This document shows, piece after piece, positions 55,783 to 64,000 of a stretch of 64,000 bases of DNA; position 1 is the first letter of the stretch; each line of letters starts with the position of its first letter. The stretch comes from Thamnidium elegans (taxonomy: Eukaryota > Mucoromycota > Mucoromycetes > Mucorales > Mucoraceae): assembly GCA_025201345.1 (NCBI GenBank), contig JAIXMG010000036.1, positions 124,001 through 188,000 of the forward strand, written 5' to 3'. The translations under genes and the position numbers were made by a program. Under the pieces are notes generated by a model. That model was given only the letters and a program-made list of their open reading frames with translations, did not search any database and was not told the origin of the DNA.

Positions 55783-56256
55783 ATGAGTAAATTTGTTCTA
55801 AAGCATCCTCACGTGAAGAACATAATCACAAGAACTTTAATGGATACCAATGGAAATGCTTATAGAATCGGCGACGCAGAATGGGATCACGGCCTCAGAT
55901 CTGATGTCGTATATGAGCCTATACATGTGTCTTTGGATCAACCACCCATTATTGTAGAAGTAAAAGAAACGGTTAACGCTAATTTTATGAACCGGGCAGC
56001 ACACTATTATATTATGGTGTATTTCAGATATAAAGTATTGCCTATCTTGCTTATATCCAACACTCAAACTACAAGCATAAATACAAATGATAGATCTAGC
56101 CTCAACACTTTTTGTGCTCTGTCTCTATCATGTGAGTATCGGGCGAAGAAATGTCGTCTAGTCAACGGGAAATTGGTACCTCTCCTTTCATTGCTGAAGA
56201 CCATTTTCAATAAACTCAATTTCTCTTTCACTTATTGCTTTTATCCTAGTTTCTGA
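55783..56256 (+). CDS. Nuclease-like protein of a PD-(D/E)XK pattern, possibly transposon-derived
   Basis: An open frame without intron, 157 residues from the first ATG (MSKFVLKHPHVKNIITRTLM); the frame is open a further 45 bp upstream. The core GLRSDVVYEP...PPIIVEVKETVN offers Asp and, 18 residues later, E-x-K, the arrangement of restriction-endonuclease-fold nucleases. FMNRAAHYYIMVYFRYKVLP follows. I recall similar multi-copy families in Mucorales but cannot name one securely. It may be a full small protein, or a 5'-truncated copy. The neighbouring minus-strand relic is a diverged paralogue. Linked to the repeat at 55393-55646, so mobile origin is plausible. Confidence 0.5.
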   Translation: MSKFVLKHPHVKNIITRTLMDTNGNAYRIGDAEWDHGLRSDVVYEPIHVSLDQPPIIVEVKETVNANFMNRAAHYYIMVYFRYKVLPILLISNTQTTSINTNDRSSLNTFCALSLSCEYRAKKCRLVNGKLVPLLSLLKTIFNKLNFSFTYCFYPSF

Positions 56257-56663
56257 CACTTATTATTATTTATATTATATATAGTAAAAAAAAAATATAA
56301 CTCCTGTTCGTAGTATATCTCTTCCTGGCGCTCTTACATTGTATACAGTCGCTGTATAATGCCTCATTTGAGTCTGTTGTAAGTTTTGAAGTCATACAGG
56401 AGAAAATAATTGGTTACGCCAACTGCCTCGCTTAAAAAAATTAAATAGGTGATGAAAGTGTGTAGTTAGGAATCCACCTGAAATGCTCGTACAGCCTTTG
56501 GTTGATAAAGTTCTTGAGTAAACATTGAAAATAAACCAGGTGGTGTACTCATACCGTGCGCAATGTGTTATGATGAAATCTGATAAGCGGTGTATGTTTG
56601 CATAGATAATTTGTTAATTAATTTTATTACTAGATTAGTTCAAGTTCAACTCAAAAATAGCAA
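56257..56663. other. Spacer between the two nuclease-like genes
   Basis: Tail-to-tail spacer with no coding frame. A T/A-rich stretch at 56263-56299 follows the plus-strand stop. Confidence 0.4.
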
Positions 56664-57477
56664 TCATGTGTTGATACCTAGCGTTGCGATTATCTGTTCA
56701 TCTTGAAGAAGACACATCGACAGAGCAACAAGTTCATTCAAACTTTCGTCTTTAGGAGCACCTTGACCAAAAGAGCGCTCAGATATTAATAGGCATTTAC
56801 GCGACCATACAGTATTTGGCAAATGATACTCAGATATGATTTGCTCTGTAATTGTACAGATGGGTCGAAAAACGATTTTGAGGTTTTGTCAGAAGAAATA
56901 AACAATATCGCTTGGAGCTGATTGCTTCGCAAATAAACTTGAAAGCATTGATCAGTGGCGTTTATCATTATATCTTGACTAGCATGTGGGTAAAACTGTA
57001 TAATGATAGGTGGTAAAACAGAATGAACAGCTAAATGTGGTGTATAAGTAACGCTTACTCCATTCGCTAGAATTTGAGCTGAATCAAGTGTATAAGAATC
57101 TTCATAGACGTTCAGTAAGTCCTTGGTTATAATGTCAATGACTTCTTGATCCTCAGATAGTATCTTGCAAATCTGTTCGTAGTTCAACATATGCTCTTGA
57201 GAAAAAGTTTTGTATTCCCATCCAATAAAAGCACCATTACGTAGTTGTAACTTTATAGTTCCTCATAACAGAAACGTAACATAACCGTAACAGAATCGTA
57301 ACAGAAGTCGCGGTTATAGGGTGATGTATCTGCCCCCATATTCGCTTGAATTAAATCCAATTGAATAGTTCTGGGCAGTTGTAAAAGGAAAATTGAAGCG
57401 TCACAGGTTGTTGACTGAAGAAAAAATGTCTGAGGCTTGTAACGACATACCTGTTGAAAATTTGTACGACAAATCAT
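56664..57477 (-). pseudogene. Diverged, frameshifted paralogue of the nuclease-like family
   Basis: Three adjacent open pieces lie in different frames: 57477-57253 (LLQLPRTIQLDLIQANMG), about 57258-56786 (MLNYEQICKILSEDQEVIDI...YTPHLAVHSVLPPIIIQFYP) and about 56835-56664 (VWSRKCLLISERSFGQGAPK...LVALSMCLLQDEQ, then TGA). The middle piece aligns with the plus-strand gene at Y-x-P...PPII and the following M..A......VY.R block, but the catalytic E-x-K position reads I-x-Q. Frame changes near 57256 and 56835 and loss of the catalytic residues indicate a pseudogene; introns at both places are the alternative. Confidence 0.55.
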
Positions 57478-57813
57478 TCATTGTTATAATAAAACCCCAT
57501 TCTAAATACTCTAATTATCTAAAAAAAAACAATATATTAATCGCAAACTTATATGTATTGCAATTGACGTATTTTTGGTAACGGACATTTAATTTTCGCA
57601 AAGTGACAATATTTACCGTTCTCATTGTATGTTCACACATTGTGTGTCTTTTTTGTTTTAATGAAGGACAAGAAACCTATTTGTACGACAAAAGTACTCC
57701 GCACTTAATAAATTAATAATCTATTAAAAAAAAACTCTTTTTTTATTTTTTTTTATTTCTTCTTCTTGCAACAACAAACCTCTCCCCCCTTCCATTCCTT
57801 TTTCATCAGTAAA
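57478..57813. other. Promoter region of the SH3 scaffold gene
   Basis: No coding frame. Pyrimidine-rich leader just before the ATG at 57814. Confidence 0.4.
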
Positions 57814-60500
57814 ATGCCTACAACAACAAAAGACGCAAGACGTCTAACAGGTTACAACGATAACGCACAACCACTTTATGATGACGACATGGAAGAGTAC
57901 CAACATTACACACATAATGATGTATATGATGAATATGATGAAGATTTAGATGATGTTCTTGGTAATAAAAGTCTTCGAGATGATGACGAGGATGATATAG
58001 ACGACGATACTGGGTCCGAATTAAGTATTCCAGATCCTAATATTGATTTTGATATGGTGTATGCTTTGCATACATTTGCAGCAACTGTGGAAGGTCAAGC
58101 TTCTGTAGTACGTGGTGATGCATTGACTTTATTGGACGATAGTAATTCTTATTGGTGGCTTGTTAAAGTATTAAAGACAGCAGAAGTTGGTTATATTCCT
58201 GCAGAAAATATTGAGGTAAAAAAAAAAAAAATAGTAACACAGGGCATGTGTTTTTTATTTTTTGGTCACTAACATGTGTTTTTATTAAAAAAAGACACCT
58301 CATGAACGTTTAGCTAGATTAAACTCTCACCGTAATATTGAATTAACTAGAAAAGATATTCAAGATGCGTTTCCTACACCACCCTCCAATAAAATTAAAA
58401 AGACCAAACGAGTAACGTTGGCGAAAGGAGTTCAGTTCCAATCACAAATTATATTTGGATCGAGTGATGATGACGATGAAGATTTTTTTGAGTCCCAGTT
58501 TGAACAGTGGGATGAGCGTATGCAATCTGATGAAACAGATTCAGATGCTGATAGTGACGACCCCTATAATTATTATGATCATGCGTCTAGTATAAGACAG
58601 ACGTATGCAGAGCCAATAGATATGTATACACCGTATAAACATGACGAGTATTATAACGAAGAACGTCTTAGTGGTGATTCGGATATTATCAATGATAGAG
58701 AGCCTAATAGAGATACACTTAGTTTGGATGAAGAAACTATCAAGATTTCATTAACTCCTTCGATTGCCCGAGATGATCATAATAATAGTACCGCAAATAA
58801 AGCTAAAAAGGCAAGCAAACTTGAAAAGTTGTTGGGTTCTTCTGATTCAGATAATCACCAACAACAAGAACGTAGAGGATCAAAGGATAGTAATAATTCA
58901 AAGAAGGAAAAGTCTGGTATTCGTAAATTCTTTAGTCGTAATAGTAAAATCAAGACAGATCAACATAGATCGTCTGGTGGATCACAATATGAAACTGCTT
59001 CTATTAGTTCTCAATCTACTGGCATTAGTTCTATTGTAGATCGTGATCGATCTGGTAGCTTGGATTCTACTATGCAACAGCAACAACATCCACAACAAGG
59101 AACTGAATTAAAGATTCATGCAGGCAATATCAATCATTTTATTAATTCAACTGGACTAGTTGAATCATATAAATTTGTTACAGTGTATGCTTCAACTACA
59201 GCTACCGAATTAATTCATTTATCATTACAAGATCAAGATCAATTACATGATCAAGATATGACATATCATGATTTTTATTTGATTGTTAGAACATTAGGTG
59301 GAGATGAATTCACACTTGTACCTTCCGATAAACCACTTGAAATATTTCATTCGTTAACCGCTCATTTGAATACACCTATGCCTTCGTTAAAGAAGGCAAG
59401 ACGTATTTCACAATTGATGGGTAGTGACAATGCAACACATATTGGTGGACCCAATAAAGACATGGTAAATGATGAAGAACAAGTTCAATTTTATTTACTT
59501 TCAAAAACAAAACGTATTGATGATGGAGAAATTCAAATCAAAGTATCTTTATATCCTTCTCAACAACAACAACATGATATGAAACGTGTGGATAAATTGG
59601 TTAAAATACCTTCTACTATCTTGATTAAAGATGCAGTTACTTTGTTACTGGAAAAGTTTCATATTTTAAATGGAGTAGCAGCTGGATTAAATAATACAGA
59701 TATTAAATCTCTAAGATTAGAAGAAGGATCTGAACAAGATATTGTAAAATATCATCTTGCAGTGAATAAAGATGGTCAAGGTAAGAAGATGTATAATTAT
59801 GTTTATTTATTTATTTGTTATTTAACACATATATACACACACACACACAAAAGAACATTTACTGGATTTGGAAGAGAAATTGTTTAATGTTTTTAGTGAT
59901 GATCAAATTCCACATATTCATTACCGTCGTAACAGTAATCCTGACCGAACTTCAATTACGGTAAACATTACACCACCTGAAAAGAATGAGATATTTTTTA
60001 TTTTAAAATGTGTTGAAAGTAAAAAAAGAGAAGATTCAACTAAACCAAAACCTATTCGACAAGATACACCTTTACCACGTAAAGCACATACACCTACACA
60101 CGGATTTGAAGCAGAAGAAAATTATTTACCACAAGTGATACTATCAGATGAACCTGTTGAAATGGAAACAGATAGTATACTATCTCAATTGGATGAAGCG
60201 ATTGATACCCTCAATAATAAACCCAATCGTGTTCGACCTGAGTCCACTGAATCCATGTTGTACTGTAATGACTTTGGTATGAATGATCTCATGGTCATCA
60301 TTCGTGGCGCGGCTATTGTTACAGATCACAATAAATCCATTCGTAGTGAAATTAGTGAGGTCTTTAAAGATAGTCACACTCGATTAGATCAATTAGAAAA
60401 GGTACGTGTTTCACATGCAAATTATTATTTTTTATTAACTTCTTTTTTGTTTCAGGAATTGGATCGTCTCATGTCTGAGGCCGTCAAAGTTTATCATTAA
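57814..60500 (+). CDS. SH3-domain scaffold protein, probable polarity factor
   Basis: Exons 57814-58215, 58295-59780, 59854-60401 and 60456-60500 give 826 residues. The ATG at 57814 is the first in frame; upstream codons are open but lack ATG. The acidic N-terminus (Asp/Glu/Tyr-rich) leads to an SH3 domain at about 81-136 (ALHTFAATVEGQASVVRGDA...YWWLV...GYIPAENIE), followed directly by TPHERLARLNSHRNIELT, a fungal signature I associate with Bud14/Tea4-like polarity proteins. Then come disordered acidic and Ser/Gln-rich regions. Two ubiquitin-like or Ras-association-like segments follow: about 395-490 (YKFVTVYASTTATELIHLSL...DFYLIVRTLGGDEFTLVPSD) and about 545-610. A C-terminal helical region ends the protein. 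Orthology is tentative; domain calls are firmer. Confidence 0.78.
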
Positions 60501-61351
60501 TAAATTAAGAACCAATTAAATACATTGGAATGTTTCTTTTTGTATGTATGTAAGGGGATACAGCCAAAGGGGAACTTTTATTTTTATTTAGCCTACTTTT
60601 TTCTTTTGCGGGGGGGATTCATGTGCAACAAGAACAAAAAAAAAGAGCTCCTAAGTATGAGTAAGCAGTGAGAATGTTGCGATCAAACAGTACTGTTAAA
60701 TATATTTTTGTTGGTAAATTGCCTATTTTAACATTTAAGGCCGAAGCGCGTACACTACATTTATAAAACGTGTTGCATTTTCTTATGTGTACAAAAGGGG
60801 AAAAAAAAGGCCTAGATTTAAATGGAATATTTTGTGGAGAACCTTGTTTTTTAAGTTGGCAACAGAAAAGGTTATTCCCTTTTCTTTTTTTTTTATTATA
60901 AAAACTAGTTTTTTATTAGTTGATAGCTATTGAGAAGAGTTTGCCTGTACTGACAGAAAACTGTTTTTTTTTTTTTTCATTTAGCATGAAAAAACTTTAA
61001 AAGCGCGACATACGCACACACACAAAAATAAGGGAGGGTTTTTTTTAATGGCGTCAACTGGGTCATACCTTGCATCAACATAAAGAATGAAAATATTCTC
61101 GGTTTTATTTTTTAATTGACAGGTGAAGATGATTGGATAAAAAAATATATTTATTTAATGATAATAAAAAAAGGGGGTAAAAGAGACGACTACTTGTATA
61201 TAATATATATATATATATATAAAAAAAGAATGGAAGGACATGTTACAATTTTTAAAAGAAAAAAATGAGAGTAATAATAATAAAATGAATGGAATGTTAT
61301 GGGTGTATATATATATATAAAAAAAAAAAAAAGAAAAAAAAAGATAAAGTT
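60501..61351. other. Intergenic, 3' flanks of SH3 gene and small basic protein
   Basis: Contains CA and TA microsatellites (near 61010-61025 and 61200-61220). No gene. Confidence 0.4.
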
Positions 61352-61834
61352 TTATCTCTTTTTGACAGCTTCAAAATGTTGTTGAACAATCATTCTTGCT
61401 ACTTGTTGTGCTTGAGAATCACTAGTGACAGTTTCATTTTTGGCAGTAACCCAACGTGCATTAAATGCTCTTTGATGATGATAAGATGGTGGAGCTCCAG
61501 GAGCTGATTTGGAACGACGTCGAGCCATCATTGTATGCGAAGGGTTAAAAGCGGTCATTCTATCTTTACTCTTGACAACTTCGGATCGAAAGAATTGACG
61601 CATTTGCTGATCAAGGTCAATAGCATCTAATAATATATCCATTGATAACTTTGAGGTTTGCGTTGTCTTGAAACTAGGCAACACAGATGGTACGGAACTG
61701 GTACGGGTGTGATGACGCTTGGTTGGTTTAAATTGACATTTTTTAGTAGATGGTTTTGTAATCGATCTCTTTGTGGTAGTAGTATTGGGTGAACCATGAA
61801 TAGAAGGAAGTGCAATACTAAGAGAAGGTATCAT
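61352..61834 (-). CDS. Small basic Ser/Thr-rich protein, function unknown
   Basis: A single exon of 160 residues from the ATG at 61834 (an upstream in-frame ATG would add homopolymer-encoded residues and is unlikely). The N-terminal half is basic and low-complexity (TTTTKRSITKPSTKKCQFKP). The C-terminal half is more ordered, with a helix around LSMDILLDAIDLDQQMRQFF (about 64-83), an RRRSKSAP segment that looks like a kinase or 14-3-3 site, and a final helix (AQQVARMIVQQHFEAVKKR). I do not recognise it. Hydrophilic and probably nuclear or cytosolic. Confidence 0.6.
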   Translation of the reverse strand: MIPSLSIALPSIHGSPNTTTTKRSITKPSTKKCQFKPTKRHHTRTSSVPSVLPSFKTTQTSKLSMDILLDAIDLDQQMRQFFRSEVVKSKDRMTAFNPSHTMMARRRSKSAPGAPPSYHHQRAFNARWVTAKNETVTSDSQAQQVARMIVQQHFEAVKKR

Positions 61835-62259
61835 TTTTTTTGTTGTTGTTGTGTACGTTTTTTTCTTTTTTGGTAGTAAGAAAGAGAGAGAAGAAGAAGA
61901 AAAAAAAAAAAAAAAAAGGGTCATTTGTAGTTTTTTTGTTGTTGTATTTATACAAAAAAGAGCCCCCTTTATTTTGCTCCTCAAATTCCAATTGATTTTG
62001 ATACAGACTGAATTCTTGGTTCCCTTTTTTTTACTCCTCTTGCTGCCCCTCTTTTTTTTACGCCTTATTATTTTTATGTTGGTTATTAGATTGTACCTGT
62101 ATTATGTCATCATGTTCCTTCTTATATTTATTTATTTTCTTTGCGTTACTACTTGTTACATTCTAAACAAAGTTGTATTGTTATTGATCATCTAAAAAAA
62201 AAAACTGATTTAAATTGAACTACTTCCCCATTCCCTCAATTATCACCCAATAAACATGC

Positions 62260-62293
<34 letters not shown>

Positions 62294-62466
62294 ATTGACA
62301 AGTGACTTGCACTTTTTTTTTATCTTTTTTTTTTTTCTTTCTTTCTCTTTAACGCGTTTCATATATTTTACAACATGGATCCTTCGGTACCTGACATGCT
62401 TCTTTTATCTCGTGTGTATATACACTAAACTTTTTTTTTTTTTTTTGTGGTTAGCACTTTGTTCAA
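61835..62466. promoter_or_regulatory. Divergent upstream region of RAD17 with an MCB-type hexamer
   Basis: ACGCGT at 62352-62357 lies 110 bp before the RAD17 ATG. The region is otherwise pyrimidine-rich, with T runs at about 62262-62291 and 62432-62447. The hexamer may serve G1/S control of the checkpoint gene; inference only. Confidence 0.5.
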
Positions 62467-64000
62467 ATGAAACGACCTCGTTCGCTTTCAAGATGCTCTG
62501 ATTCAAGTAAAATACTCGAGATTGACATGTACACATATATAAAAGAGAGGCGTAGTTTAACAAGTTCTTTTTTATTTGTTTGTTACTAGGTTCAATATGG
62601 ATAGATAAATACGCGCCTAAATCAGTTGTAATAAAAACCTCTTCCAACACACACACAAACATAAACTAAAAAAAAAAAAAAAAAAAAAAAATCTCACTTT
62701 ATTATAGTTTGAAATTGGTGTTAATAAACTGAAAATAAAAGCAGTAGAAAACGCATTGAAACAATCGGCTATTGTAAACGGTATGATCAAACTATTAATA
62801 TTGACAGGACCAACAGGATGCGGTAAAAGTACTTTGGTTAGATTATTGTGTCGTAAGTACGGATTTGAAATTACAGAATGGATCACGCCTGAACGAAACT
62901 GGTCTGTTCAATTTGGTAAATAATTAAAATTTTGAATTTATGATATATATTTTTAACTTTAAAGATAAGGTCACATGGGATCGTTTCGACAGTTTATGGA
63001 TAAAGCAATTGGATTTAATACGTTGGACAATAATAATACAAACAGTAAAAAAGTTATCTTGATGGATGATATACCCGATTTATTAGTGGAAAGCGTTAAA
63101 AAGGAATACTTTAATATACTACAATCTTGTTTAAATTCCAGTAAAAAGTTCTTGATTATTATGATTGCTTCCGATGCGTATACAGTAAATGACGATTATG
63201 CTGTATCGAGAAAGGTCAATCATGCTAGAGTGGTTGCCCCTGATTCATTAAAAATTGATCCTCGCGTAGAGTTTATCGAGTAAGTAAGAGAGAGAAAAAA
63301 AGAAAAAGTGTTCGTAGTACTTAAAAATGTTATATATTAGGTTTAATCCGTTGACTAAAATAAACATGTTAAAAATTGTATCAAGTATTAAAAATCGAGA
63401 AGGAATGTCGATATCACATGATTATTTGGATAGCTTGGTAGAAGATAGTAATGGAGATATTCGATCTGCTATTAACGCCTTACAGTTTTTATCAAACACC
63501 AACAAACGAACCAAGTTATCTGCGCCTACCAAGCTTACGGAAACCATCGACTTTGATAAACATATTTCTAAATTACCATTGTTTCATGCCGTTGGTAAAG
63601 TATTGTATGCGAAACGAAATGCAGATAATACATTAGAATCGAAACCTGATGTAAGTGTGTTCATACTGAAGAAGAAAAAAAGGAGAGAGGGGAGTCGAGT
63701 TTTTAATTTATTTTCGTTGTTGTAAAAAGTAGCATATTATTAACAAGTTACCTGTTGATAATGATTATTTTATTGACTATATTCATCAAAATTGTATTGG
63801 ATTTTTTCAAAATATTCAAGATTGTTCGGATGCATTGGAGGATCTCGGGTTTGCAGATGCATTAAGATCAGAGTTTGATTGGTCAGATCGTAGTGCAAGT
63901 TATTATCGTGGATATATCTCTATACATGGTATTATGAAGCATAGACATCACAGTACCAGCAAGACTTTAAAGTTAGCAGGTACCATGTTTGAAAAAGCAA
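62467..64000 (+). CDS. RAD17: Checkpoint clamp loader RAD17 (RAD24 in budding yeast), 5' part
   Basis: Large subunit of the RFC-like complex that loads the 9-1-1 clamp at DNA damage. Exons 62467-62506, 62590-62627, 62708-62915, 62970-63279, 63341-63650 and 63733 onward (open at the window end) join in frame. The start MKRPRSLSRCSDSS is followed by IWIDKYAPKSV, the Walker A loop TGPTGCGKST at about 59-68, the Rad17 signature KYGFEITEWITP, the Walker B-like block KKVILMDDIPDL, the sensor region NGDIRSAINALQF, and exon 6 LPVDNDYFIDYIHQNC. Two acceptors required choice: 62969 rather than 62964, and 63732 rather than 63729, since only these keep the frame open. The 3' end is outside the window. 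Confidence 0.92.

Noticed and set aside
57766..57813. N-terminal extension of the SH3 protein starting at a TTG
   Set aside because: The extension has no ATG; the first ATG at 57814 begins the natural protein.
1..64000. tRNA, 5S rRNA and CRISPR features
   Set aside because: I looked for T-loop (GGTTCGAATCC-type) sequences on both strands and for regular direct repeats with spacers, and found none. Short tRNAs with introns could still be missed by eye.
1..64000. A DNA-repair gene cluster (MSH2, MGMT, DCC1, POLA2, RAD17)
   Set aside because: The genes are spread over 64 kb on both strands among unrelated genes, each with its own promoter. Chance or loose co-regulation through MCB sites is simpler than a functional cluster.

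Overview
The window looks like nuclear DNA of an early-diverging, AT-rich fungus, most likely Mucoromycota (Mucorales-like). The support is gene content and structure: short introns with GT(A/G)AG donors, CTAAC-type branch sites and TAG/AAG acceptors, long A or T homopolymers inside introns and UTRs, two Zn2Cys6 regulators, an ENA-type P-ATPase, a fungal X325/BIM1-like copper protein, and a presenilin and a voltage-gated proton channel that many fungi lack. All exon joins given here were worked out by hand from splice signals, frame and family similarity; none is backed by transcript data.

Layout: 1-2.5 kb MSH2 (partial, runs off the left edge); 2.8-3.3 kb a small C2H2 protein; 3.7-6.4 kb a divergent pair, a FRE-type ferric/cupric reductase and an X325/BIM1-like surface copper protein; 6.4-9.3 kb relic sequence, a dispersed repeat and a Gly/Ala-rich secreted ORF cut by an in-frame stop; 10.1-10.7 kb an MGMT-type DNA repair methyltransferase; 10.7-23.5 kb five tandem F-box/LRR-like genes on the minus strand (four intact, one broken); 24.1-27.0 kb a large Zn2Cys6 regulator; 29.1-30.9 kb TRM5; 31.2-32.2 kb a short Zn2Cys6 protein; 32.4-34.2 kb a predicted MYND-finger/presenilin fusion; 34.5-37.6 kb an ENA-type cation ATPase; 39.7-39.9 kb a candidate 48-residue three-exon gene; 40.9-42.1 kb DCC1; 42.2-43.0 kb a possible Cut8/Sts1-like protein; 44.4-45.9 kb a RING/TRAF-type E3; 45.9-46.6 kb an Hv1-like proton channel; 47.1-48.8 kb PRMT3; 49.0-51.0 kb POLA2; 51.0-51.7 kb a LAMTOR1 homologue; 51.9-53.0 kb an FCP/SCP-type phosphatase; 54.1-55.1 kb a START protein; 55.4-57.5 kb the second copy of the dispersed repeat and two members of a nuclease-like family, one broken; 57.8-60.5 kb an SH3 scaffold; 61.4-61.8 kb a small basic protein; 62.5-64 kb RAD17 (partial, runs off the right edge).

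Functional links: five genes serve DNA replication, repair or checkpoint (MSH2, MGMT, DCC1, POLA2, RAD17), and POLA2 and RAD17 each have an ACGCGT (MCB-type) hexamer about 90-115 bp upstream. The reductase/BIM1-like pair shares a 256-bp promoter and fits a copper (or iron) uptake module. Ion homeostasis is represented by ENA and Hv1, lysosome/TORC1 signalling by LAMTOR1. The most unusual items are the MYND-presenilin fusion, the F-box array with duplicated promoters, the reductase/X325 pair and the nuclease-like repeat island.
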